Source: Candidatus Microgenomatus auricola
Lineage (GTDB): Bacteria > Patescibacteriota > Patescibacteriia > UBA9570 > XYC2-FULL-38-9
Reading direction: 5' to 3'
Assembly: GCA_005239655.1 (NCBI GenBank)
Contig: SBBP01000118.1
Span: forward strand, 1-6,332
DNA: 6,332 nt
Of the stretch, positions 1-4,907 are shown in pieces (positions within the stretch are counted from its first letter, which is position 1; the number at the start of each line of letters is the position of its first letter). A program made the position numbers and the translations under genes. The notes beneath the pieces were generated by a model, which had not been told where the DNA came from, ran no database searches, and worked only from the letters and a program-made list of their open reading frames with translations.

Positions 1-2612
1 CCTGCACCTACGAATGTGAGGTCGTTGATATCGAGGTTGGTTCCTTCAACGAGGAGGGCACCGAGATTACCATCATCGTTGATGGTGACAGAGCCTGTTG
101 CACCTGCAACATCGAATTCAGCAAAGTTAATGGATGCCGCTGCTCCTTCGATTTCATTTGAACCAACGTTGATCGCGTTGTCGATATTCACATCAGACAC
201 ATCAATGGCATCCACAATATCCGCATCGGTTCCTGATGTACTATCAATCAAAATCCCGTCTGTGACGACGCCTGCGGTATTCTCAGCATTGACGAGTTTC
301 AGGATGGATTCAGTGACTGTCGTTGCAGAAGTGGCCGCATTTGTCAGTATGGCAATATTTTGAGCGTTTGCGGTTGTTGTTTCGGAATTCGTTAAGCTCA
401 ATGAGAAGAGATCCAGAGCATTGTCCAACGTTCCGGTATTGGCAATCGTAACATTCTCGGTCACTGCTAATACGGCATCAACATCCGAGTTGAATGTTGT
501 CGCTCCACTCACTGACGTCGCACCATTCAAATTGGCTGCGCCGTTTGCCGTAAATGCTCCGGATGCCGTGAACGTTGCATTTGCTGTTGTGGCAACTCCT
601 AGTGTAATGGCTGTTGCGTTTGTTGCGCCGAGTGTGAGGCCTGCCGCTGTTGAACGATCCAAACCACCATCCGCATAGAGTACGCCATCAACTTCGACAT
701 TCCCTTCGACATAGGCATCTTCGCCATTCAACGTGCTATTTTCTGTCCCATTCCCAACTTCCAGGTTACCGGTTGTAATCGCGGTAATATCGGTTGCGGT
801 ATCATGTGCGATTGTCACTCCATTGTTTGCGGTGATTGTTCCAGCGGCCGAAGAGAGCGTCAACCCACCCGCGACATCAAGCGTTGTTCCGGTGTTGATC
901 GTGAGTGTGCCGGCTGTCAGCGCATCAGATGCATCAGATCGGAGGAAGGAACCGCTATCCACGCCATCCAACGTACCGGCATCCGTGAGTGCGGCGCTGA
1001 ATGTACCGTTCACAGTAACATTTCCATCAAACACTGAATTGCCATCCACTTCCAGTGTGCCTTCAATATAGGCATCTTCACCGTTCAGTGCTGTGCCTGG
1101 TATTCCATCACCAACTTTTACGTTTCCAGACGAAACAACAAAGTCGTCACCTGCTGCGGCGAGAGTGATCGTGTAATCCCCTGCACCATCTGTAATACCA
1201 CCATTTGCATATGTTGTTCCGCCGTCACCTGCAATAAACGAACCATCGGTATAGATATTTCCTTCTGACCCAAGTAATCCAGCAACGAAGAGATCATCAC
1301 CACCAAGAGAGAATCCAGCATTACTCAGTGTTTCTACTGCCGATGTTGAACCACCAACGACAAGATCTTCATCAACACGGCCATCGCCTGCATCAACAAT
1401 CAAACCGCCGGAGGAAACGGTGAGACCGTCGCTGAGCAGGAAGAGCCCGAGTCCATCGTCGTACGTGAGCGAGTGTGCCGCAGCAACCCCATCATCTGCA
1501 AAGTTGAGGGTCACATCTTGGTCTCCAACTACGGAGTCACTATCGAGAATAAATGATTCTGTTGACGTACCCGAGTCTGTAATGGCAGCAATGAATGTGC
1601 CGTTCACGGTGAGGTCACCGTCGAACACGACATTGCCATCAACTTCGAGTCCACCTTCAATGTACGCATCTTCACCGTTTAGTGCTGTGTCTGGTGTTCC
1701 ATCACCAACGGAGAGGTTACCAATAAATGCGAGCGAACCATCAGAATAGACATCTCCTTCGACACCAAGATCAGCAGCAACAAACAGATTACCACCATCA
1801 AGACTGAATCCCGCGTTAGAGATGGTTTCGCTGGTATCACCAATCAACACATCATCACGTAATACAGCTTCGCCGCTGGCATTCAGTGTTGTGAACGAGC
1901 CGCCCGCTGCGGTTACTGCACCGATCGCTGTGGCATCAATCGATCCACCAGAAATTGTCAGGTCATTATCTACCTCAGCATCAGAAACAACGGAGGTTGC
2001 GGCAACGACGTCGGAGGCCGTCAGTGTGTCGCTCACCAAGTCATCGGAGAGTTCATTCGCCAGTGTGATTTCGCCATCGACTGAGAGGTCTTCAACACTC
2101 AGTGTGGTAAACCCACCAGCCGCTGGAGTCGCCAGTCCGATGACGGTATTTTCAATCGATCCGCCAGAGATTGTGAGATCGGCATCCACCTCGGCATCAG
2201 AAACAACGGAGGTTGCGGAAACGAGATTAGAAGCGGTGAGCGTGTCGCTGACCTCTGCGTCTGAAATCGCATTGTTGGGCAGTTCCACACTACCATCGAG
2301 TACGCGCAGACCCTTCTGTGCAACAACCAAACCGGTAAATGTTGCGCGCTTCCCGCTTTGGACAATAAAGCGATCGTTCACTTTGACTTGCCCTTTGCTG
2401 TTGAAGATTGCGCCTTGCACATTGATTCCGCTTGCGAATACTGTCGCTTGCGGATTCGCGAGTGCAGATCGTTGCGATGCAGCAGGCTGCACCGCTTTAC
2501 TTGTTGATGCTGCACGCGCTGTCGGTGTGATCAATGCGACGAAAAAAGCGGCTGTTAAAAGCACGCTCGCTGTCACAATGAACACACTACGAAGACCCCC
2601 GAGTCGATTCAT
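1..2612 (-). CDS. Large secreted repeat-rich beta-strand surface protein, N-terminal 870 residues (C-terminus off the left edge)
   Basis: The minus strand is open without a stop from an ATG at 2612 to the window edge. Residues 1-34 form a classic Sec signal peptide: basic start (MNRLGGLR), hydrophobic core about 10-29, and an ARA|AS cleavage site after residue 34. The mature part is rich in Gly, Ala, Thr, Ser, Asp and Asn, has essentially no Cys, and is acidic, as expected for an exported beta-solenoid or fibre-like surface protein. Three repeat families are visible: two 55-residue units (121-175 and 193-247, with VSDTLTAS, VSDAEVD and TISGGSI), two units with SNAGFSL (261-298 and 426-464), and three units with LNGEDAY and EVDG (299-349, 497-547, 616-658). 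Residues about 735-820 switch to a Thr/Ala/Asn-rich segment with TNAATSATTVTESI. Such proteins occur widely in CPR bacteria and resemble phage tail-fibre and adhesin repeats, so attachment to a host cell or surface is a reasonable guess. No Shine-Dalgarno site is seen. Secretion and frame are near certain; the function is inferred. Confidence 0.9.
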   Translation of the reverse strand, partial: MNRLGGLRSVFIVTASVLLTAAFFVALITPTARAASTSKAVQPAASQRSALANPQATVFASGINVQGAIFNSKGQVKVNDRFIVQSGKRATFTGLVVAQKGLRVLDGSVELPNNAISDAEVSDTLTASNLVSATSVVSDAEVDADLTISGGSIENTVIGLATPAAGGFTTLSVEDLSVDGEITLANELSDDLVSDTLTASDVVAATSVVSDAEVDNDLTISGGSIDATAIGAVTAAGGSFTTLNASGEAVLRDDVLIGDTSETISNAGFSLDGGNLFVAADLGVEGDVYSDGSLAFIGNLSVGDGTPDTALNGEDAYIEGGLEVDGNVVFDGDLTVNGTFIAAITDSGTSTESFILDSDSVVGDQDVTLNFADDGVAAAHSLTYDDGLGLFLLSDGLTVSSGGLIVDAGDGRVDEDLVVGGSTSAVETLSNAGFSLGGDDLFVAGLLGSEGNIYTDGSFIAGDGGTTYANGGITDGAGDYTITLAAAGDDFVVSSGNVKVGDGIPGTALNGEDAYIEGTLEVDGNSVFDGNVTVNGTFSAALTDAGTLDGVDSGSFLRSDASDALTAGTLTINTGTTLDVAGGLTLSSAAGTITANNGVTIAHDTATDITAITTGNLEVGNGTENSTLNGEDAYVEGNVEVDGVLYADGGLDRSTAAGLTLGATNATAITLGVATTANATFTASGAFTANGAANLNGATSVSGATTFNSDVDAVLAVTENVTIANTGTLDNALDLFSLSLTNSETTTANAQNIAILTNAATSATTVTESILKLVNAENTAGVVTDGILIDSTSGTDADIVDAIDVSDVNIDNAINVGSNEIEGAAASINFAEFDVAGATGSVTINDDGNLGALLVEGTNLDINDLTFVGA
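639..767 (-). repeat. Surface protein repeat family B, copy 3 (shorter, diverged)
   Basis: Encodes residues 616-658. It keeps NLEVGNG, LNGEDAYVEG and VEVDG, but its second half changes to YADGGLDRSTAAGLTLG, which leads into the different C-terminal part of the visible protein. Confidence 0.75.
972..1124 (-). repeat. Surface protein repeat family B, copy 2
   Basis: Encodes residues 497-547. Nearly every residue of GTALNGEDAYIEG, LEVDGN, VFDG and VTVNGTF is kept relative to copy 1. Confidence 0.85.
1221..1337 (-). repeat. Surface protein repeat family C, copy 2 (SNAGFSL unit)
   Basis: Encodes residues 426-464 and matches 261-298. It is followed after about 32 residues by a family B unit, so the C-then-B order occurs twice and suggests duplication of a larger block. 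Confidence 0.75.
1566..1718 (-). repeat. Surface protein repeat family B, copy 1 (NGEDAY-EVDG unit)
   Basis: Encodes residues 299-349, with VGDGTPDTALNGEDAYIEG, EVDGN, VFDG and TVNGTF. It is closely matched by copy 2, 198 residues further on. Confidence 0.85.
1719..1832 (-). repeat. Surface protein repeat family C, copy 1 (SNAGFSL unit)
   Basis: Encodes residues 261-298. Shared residues with copy 2 are SNAGFSL, LFVA, LG.EG and the Y.DGS ending. It directly precedes a family B unit. Confidence 0.75.
1872..2036 (-). repeat. Surface protein repeat family A, copy 2
   Basis: Encodes residues 193-247. It aligns without gaps to copy 1 at 121-175. The GGSI...IG...TxAGG.FTTL pattern is common in fibre-like and beta-strand repeat proteins. 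Confidence 0.85.
2088..2252 (-). repeat. Surface protein repeat family A, copy 1
   Basis: Encodes residues 121-175. It shares VSDTLTAS, ATSVVSDAEVD, DLTISGGSI and FTTL with copy 2, at a constant offset of 72 residues. The DNA is also very similar, including a nearly identical stretch around the ATSVVSDAEVD codons, which suggests recent duplication. Confidence 0.85.
2511..2612 (-). other. Sec signal peptide of the surface protein
   Basis: Residues 1-34 of the large surface protein: Arg3 and Arg8, then a hydrophobic stretch of about 20 residues, then a Pro30 turn and an Ala-Arg-Ala signal peptidase I site. No lipobox Cys is present, so the protein is not a lipoprotein. This supports both the chosen ATG and the minus-strand reading frame. 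Confidence 0.85.
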
Positions 2613-2649
2613 AGTGTTCACTGTTAAGTTTTTTTTGTAATTTATAATA

Positions 2650-2672
2650 TTTTTTCAACGTGATTGAAAAAA
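2650..2672. promoter_or_regulatory. Inverted repeat upstream of the surface-protein gene (possible operator)
   Basis: Perfect 9-base arms TTTTTTCAA (2650-2658) and TTGAAAAAA (2664-2672) flank a 5-base centre, CGTGA. It sits 38-60 bases before the surface-gene ATG and covers the place where the -35 and spacer should lie if TATTAT at 2649-2644 is the -10. The stem is AT-rich, so a protein-binding site is more likely than a strong terminator. Confidence 0.4.
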
Positions 2673-2678
2673 CGTAGG

Positions 2679-2691
2679 GTGATCATATCAC
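2679..2691. promoter_or_regulatory. Short palindrome GTGAT-CAT-ATCAC upstream of the surface-protein gene
   Basis: Perfect 5-base arms with a 3-base centre, 67-79 bases before the surface-gene ATG and 7 bases from the larger inverted repeat. It could be a binding site, but it is short enough to occur by chance. Confidence 0.25.
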
Positions 2692-2791
2692 GCCATATTT
2701 TTGATGTCTACTCCAGTGAAAAACACACCTTATACACAGCGGACCTGTACAAAAAAATTGTGCTGAATTGAGGTAAAATGTGCACGCGCGT

Positions 2792-3646
2792 TTACCAGCG
2801 ATTGCTACTTGGAATGTAAAACCTCTTGATCAACTTTCGTTTGCGAGCCTCAGCCTTTTTTTGGTTTCGAGAGATCACCACTTTTGTTTTTCCACGTGAA
2901 TTGACGAGCGTATTCAAGTTCGCGCACACATCTGCGGTGGCTGCAGTCATCTGTTTATAAAATTTTTCCAATGCAAATGCGATGTTTCGGTCGATCCACA
3001 CTTCGATGAGAAAATCACCGACGACATTAAAGTAGTAGTACGGTTTTTCTGGGTAGAGCGGCTCGTCTCGCATTACGTACTGTCGCTCTATGCCGTCAAA
3101 CTCTTTTTTGATTGCTTTGTCCAGTGGGGTGTTACTGCCAACAGTCACCAGGTACTGCCGATGTCGTGCGTTGTAGTGTTGTGCGAGTTGGCGCTCGCTC
3201 TCCGTGTGCGCAATGAAAAACCAGCAGTGCGGGTTGTAGGCAATGAACGGTTCTGTGGGGTGCGTGACATCAGCAAGAATCATGAGCGCATGGGTCCAAA
3301 AAGTGTCTGCAGTCAGTGGCGTTGCAAATGTATATTGGACACGTTCGCCCTCGTGCAGTATGGCAAAGTGTCCGCTCATGACTTGTGGCTTTGTGTAGTG
3401 CTTTTGGGTTTCGAGAATGAACTGCTCGACTCGGGCCAGCCATGCGGCGTTGAGTGAAGCTGAGCCATTGTGAATGACCACAACTTCCTGTTGCTTGAGT
3501 GACCGCAGCATTGCATACACTCCCTGCTTCGTGAGACGAGGGTTTCGCTTTTTGAGACGAGTGATCATTCCTGTGATCACTTGTGGCCCAAGCTGCAGTT
3601 GGCTAAGCACTAAATTCTCAATTTTATTGGGTTTTCCTGTCAGCAT
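2792..3646 (-). CDS. Winged-helix DNA-binding protein with an unrecognised C-terminal domain, likely autoregulator
   Basis: 284 residues, ATG at 3646 and TAA at 2792. Residues about 7-72 look like a winged helix-turn-helix: helix NKIENLVLSQL, helix VITGMITRLKK, recognition helix TKQGVYAMLRSLKQQ, then a wing with VVVIHNGSASL. Residues about 73-235 form an alpha/beta region rich in aromatic residues (FWTHALMILADV, CWFFIAHTESE, YYYFNVVGDFLIEVWIDR) that I do not recognise; it may sense a ligand or mediate dimerisation. The tail, 251-275, is strongly basic (RGKTKVV...KKAEARKRK). There are no membrane segments or signal peptide. The gene is divergent from the SpeD-like gene and lies upstream of the surface-protein gene on the same strand. 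A perfect palindrome covers its predicted -35 box, which fits negative autoregulation. The -10 box lies 7 bases before the ATG, so the transcript should be leaderless. The DNA-binding role is moderately sure; the target and signal are unknown. Confidence 0.8.
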   Translation of the reverse strand: MLTGKPNKIENLVLSQLQLGPQVITGMITRLKKRNPRLTKQGVYAMLRSLKQQEVVVIHNGSASLNAAWLARVEQFILETQKHYTKPQVMSGHFAILHEGERVQYTFATPLTADTFWTHALMILADVTHPTEPFIAYNPHCWFFIAHTESERQLAQHYNARHRQYLVTVGSNTPLDKAIKKEFDGIERQYVMRDEPLYPEKPYYYFNVVGDFLIEVWIDRNIAFALEKFYKQMTAATADVCANLNTLVNSRGKTKVVISRNQKKAEARKRKLIKRFYIPSSNRW

Positions 3647-3652
3647 GGAATT

Positions 3653-3682
3653 AGTATAGCATGAAAACTGTCATTTAGTAAA
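3653..3682 (-). promoter_or_regulatory. Predicted leaderless promoter of the winged-helix gene
   Basis: On the minus strand, TTTACT (3682 to 3677) and TATACT (3658 to 3653) are separated by 18 bases. The last base of the -10 lies 7 bases before the A of the ATG at 3646, so transcription should begin at or next to the start codon. The -35 lies inside the 23-bp palindrome. Confidence 0.6.
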
Positions 3683-3697
3683 CAATTTGTTTACTAA
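3675..3697. promoter_or_regulatory. Perfect 23-bp palindromic operator candidate in the divergent promoter region
   Basis: Arms TTAGTAAACA (3675-3684) and TGTTTACTAA (3688-3697) are exact reverse complements around a 3-base centre, ATT. Just outside, CAT and ATG extend the symmetry if one extra base is allowed on the left. No T-run follows on either strand, so it is not a terminator. It covers the -35 of the winged-helix gene and lies about 75-100 bases before the predicted start of the divergent SpeD-like transcript. The obvious candidate to bind it is the adjacent winged-helix protein, acting as a dimer. Confidence 0.7.
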
Positions 3698-3783
3698 TGT
3701 AGCAAAAACATTAATAAATTTTACATTTTTCTAAAATTTATTTAAATTCTCAACGTGAGAGCATAACCATTATATTATATAGT
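3698..3783 (+). promoter_or_regulatory. AT-rich promoter region of the SpeD-like gene
   Basis: A TATATT box at 3771-3776 ends 8 bases before the ATG at 3784, which predicts a leaderless or nearly leaderless mRNA. No good -35 is seen; the best-spaced hexamers around 3747-3753 match poorly. Upstream, 3698-3747 is almost all A and T in short tracts, as in UP elements or bent DNA. An inverted repeat TCTCA-ACG-TGAGA at 3748-3760 overlaps the -35 position. Confidence 0.45.
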
Positions 3784-4137
3784 ATGTCATGGAAGAATTT
3801 AGCCCCCACAGTAGTACGTCAGAGAGTGGTGATTGAAGGTGTGAGTGACCACGTCATCTTGCCTGAGGAAATCTGCAGCTACCTCAAGGCATTGAGCGGT
3901 GTGCTGAACATGCGACCGTTGCGTGAACCGTTTGCGTACAAAGCAGAAGAGAAAGGATATGGAGGGTGGATTCATTGGGTAACCTCTGGGGCGCACTTTT
4001 ATTCGTACACAACAACTCCCCCGTTCTTCTCCGTGGATGCGTATACCTGTAAACCGTTCGATGTTCATCAGGCTGTAGAATTTACTCGACAGCACTTTGC
4101 AGCTTCTGAAGTGGTGTGGAAGGAAGTCGAAGTCTAA
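3784..4137 (+). CDS. SpeD-like (AdoMet decarboxylase fold) protein apparently lacking the pyruvoyl-forming serine
   Basis: 117 residues, close to the 110-140 of bacterial and archaeal class 1 SpeD proteins. The second half fits the family: VDAYTCKPFDVHQAVEFTRQ (84-103) corresponds to the usual (V/I)D(V/I)FTC...A..... segment, with Cys89 at the place of the conserved catalytic Cys. In active SpeD the chain is cut at an ESH motif and the Ser becomes the pyruvoyl group; here the matching residues are Gly69-Ala70-His71 in TSGAH. Counting from Ala70, the catalytic His position is Tyr75. The distance from Ala70 to Cys89 (19) is close to the Ser-to-Cys spacing in known enzymes (20). Self-processing and normal decarboxylation therefore look impossible unless Ser68 has taken over. 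It could be a non-catalytic relative, a ligand sensor or a new activity. The gene stands alone after a promoter adjoining the ATG and ends at a possible terminator. Family assignment is from memory of motifs, fairly confident; function is unknown. Confidence 0.7.
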   Translation: MSWKNLAPTVVRQRVVIEGVSDHVILPEEICSYLKALSGVLNMRPLREPFAYKAEEKGYGGWIHWVTSGAHFYSYTTTPPFFSVDAYTCKPFDVHQAVEFTRQHFAASEVVWKEVEV

Positions 4138-4168
4138 AACAGACTCTTGACGCTTTGCGGCTGTTTTT
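4136..4168 (+). terminator. Possible terminator of the SpeD-like gene
   Basis: AAAACAG (4136-4142) and CTGTTTT (4161-4167) form a 7-bp stem, with T4168 extending the T-run, directly at the TAA stop. An inner CGC-TTT-GCG mini-hairpin (4151-4159) could stabilise the loop. The outer stem is AT-rich, so strength is uncertain. The loop contains the -35 of the tRNA promoter. Confidence 0.4.
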
Positions 4169-4175
4169 GTATGAT
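4147..4175 (+). promoter_or_regulatory. Promoter of tRNA-Glu
   Basis: TTGACG (4147-4152) and TATGAT (4170-4175) are separated by exactly 17 bases, each one mismatch from the sigma-70 consensus. The predicted start near 4182 leaves a 5' leader of about 15 bases before the mature tRNA at 4197. Confidence 0.7.
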
Positions 4176-4196
4176 CTGACTCGCCTCTTTTGATTT

Positions 4197-4268
4197 GGCC
4201 GCATCGTCTAATGGTTAGGACAGCAGGTTTTCAACCTGTCAATCGGAGTTCGATTCTCCGTGCGGCTG
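4197..4268 (+). tRNA. tRNA-Glu (anticodon UUC)
   Basis: A full cloverleaf can be drawn. The acceptor stem is GGCCGCA (4197-4203) with TGCGGCT (4261-4267), including one G-U end pair. The D arm carries TAATGGTTAGGA. The anticodon stem GCAGG (4223-4227) pairs with CCTGT (4235-4239) around the loop TTTTCAA, with anticodon TTC at 4230-4232. The T arm is CGGAG-TTCGATT-CTCCG. The discriminator is G4268 and is followed by CAC, so the CCA end is not encoded and must be added by the CCA-adding enzyme. The sequence is typical of bacterial tRNA-Glu. Confidence 0.95.
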
Positions 4269-4305
4269 CACGTATTTGTCACGCACAAGCTGCACGACAC
4301 CGTGG

Positions 4306-4334
4306 TTGCATTCTCTGGCGGAAAATTCTATAAT
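4306..4334 (+). promoter_or_regulatory. Promoter of the hsp20 operon
   Basis: TTGCAT (4306-4311) and a perfect TATAAT (4329-4334) are 17 bases apart. The expected start at about 4341 leaves only about 5 bases before the ATG at 4346, with no Shine-Dalgarno site, so the mRNA is nearly leaderless. No CIRCE-type inverted repeat (HrcA site) is seen between the tRNA and the gene. Confidence 0.65.
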
Positions 4335-4345
4335 CCGATACAGGT

Positions 4346-4906
4346 ATGCCAGACAAAAATCGACTCTCAAAAAACATTCGAGATCTCTCCTCTCTCGAGA
4401 ATTTGGAATACACAGAAGATTTTTTTCAGCAGACGTTTGGCGGCGCACAGGGTACAGAAATTTCTGTCGCAGCAATCAAGACACAAACGGCCCCACGAAA
4501 CCAACAAAGCATTTCTCACGAATTCAACGACGCCGACATCGACGAGCAGTGGCTGGAACAGCAAGCAAACTTTGACGGGCAACTTGCGGTCGATGTGTTC
4601 CAAACAGAAAAGGATATCATCATCACTTCGACGGTCGCTGGTGTCCGTGCACAAGATCTCGACATTAGCATGCACGGCGATATGATCACCATCAAAGGGA
4701 TCCGCCGCCAACCGTTTGCCGATGTTTCAGCTGATGACTATTTTATTCGTGAGTGCTACTGGGGTGGTTTTTCGCGTTCCATTATTCTCCCGCTGGACAC
4801 CATCCAAGAAGGTATCGAAGCAACACTCAATCAAGGAGTGCTCACCATCCGTTTACCAAAGTCTCATCGTTCACGCAACGCCAAAATCGACGTGAAAGAA
4901 CTGTAG
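4346..4906 (+). CDS. Hsp20 family small heat-shock protein (alpha-crystallin domain)
   Basis: 186 residues. Small heat-shock proteins are ATP-independent cytoplasmic chaperones that hold unfolding proteins in large oligomers. The alpha-crystallin domain runs from about 78 to 172, with family marks LAVDVFQTEKDIIITSTVAGV (80-100), an ECYWGGFSRSIILP segment (136-149; usual form ER.YG.F.R...LP) and the signature ATLNQGVLTIRLPK (159-172). The C-terminal tail carries Ile181-Asp-Val183, which fits the I-x-I/V motif used for oligomer assembly. The N-terminal arm of about 77 residues is longer than the 35-45 usual in bacterial members, polar and rich in Gln, Asn and Asp. The ATG at 4346 sits right after a strong promoter, which supports this start. 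It heads an operon: the next gene begins 2 bases after its stop. The family is near certain. Confidence 0.92.
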   Translation: MPDKNRLSKNIRDLSSLENLEYTEDFFQQTFGGAQGTEISVAAIKTQTAPRNQQSISHEFNDADIDEQWLEQQANFDGQLAVDVFQTEKDIIITSTVAGVRAQDLDISMHGDMITIKGIRRQPFADVSADDYFIRECYWGGFSRSIILPLDTIQEGIEATLNQGVLTIRLPKSHRSRNAKIDVKEL

Positions 4907-4907
4907 T

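Larger units (their letters stand above)
2613..2791. other. Non-coding gap between the winged-helix gene and the surface-protein gene
   Basis: This 179-base gap has no supportable gene. It holds two inverted repeats (2650-2672 and 2679-2691) and AT-rich tracts. A possible -10 box for the surface gene, TATTAT, reads from 2649 to 2644 on the minus strand, about 32 bases before its ATG, but no good -35 is seen. No convincing GC-rich terminator is seen after the winged-helix gene, so read-through from it into the surface gene is possible. Confidence 0.5.

Noticed and set aside
639..2252. Repeats that could suggest a CRISPR array or tandem satellite
   Set aside because: The repeats are protein-coding modules of about 40-55 residues with irregular spacing and codon-level divergence; no short identical repeats with unique spacers are present.
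2099..2365. Minus-strand frame of 88 residues, and another at 1118-1321
   Set aside because: They lie wholly inside the surface-protein gene in another minus-strand frame, have low-quality composition and no start signal.
1822..2640. Plus-strand open frame of 272 residues and several shorter ones between 16 and 1749
   Set aside because: They are antisense to the surface-protein gene. The minus strand is open for 870 codons and shows a signal peptide and protein-level repeats; the plus-strand frames are Ser/Ala/Val/Pro-rich mirror readings of it with no recognisable domain.
3161..3457. Plus-strand frames at 3161-3457 and 3474-3659 and a minus-strand frame at 3799-4095
   Set aside because: They are antisense to the winged-helix gene and the SpeD-like gene respectively; no promoter, motif or plausible composition supports them.
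4269..4345. HrcA/CIRCE operator before hsp20
   Set aside because: The gap contains only short chance symmetries such as CACG-ACAC-CGTG; the TTAGCACTC-N9-GAGTGCTAA pattern is absent.
4260..4685. Plus-strand frames of 141 and 99 residues and a minus-strand frame at 4367-4711
   Set aside because: They overlap the tRNA-Glu end or the clear Hsp20 gene and show no domain; the Hsp20 frame has family motifs and the promoter.
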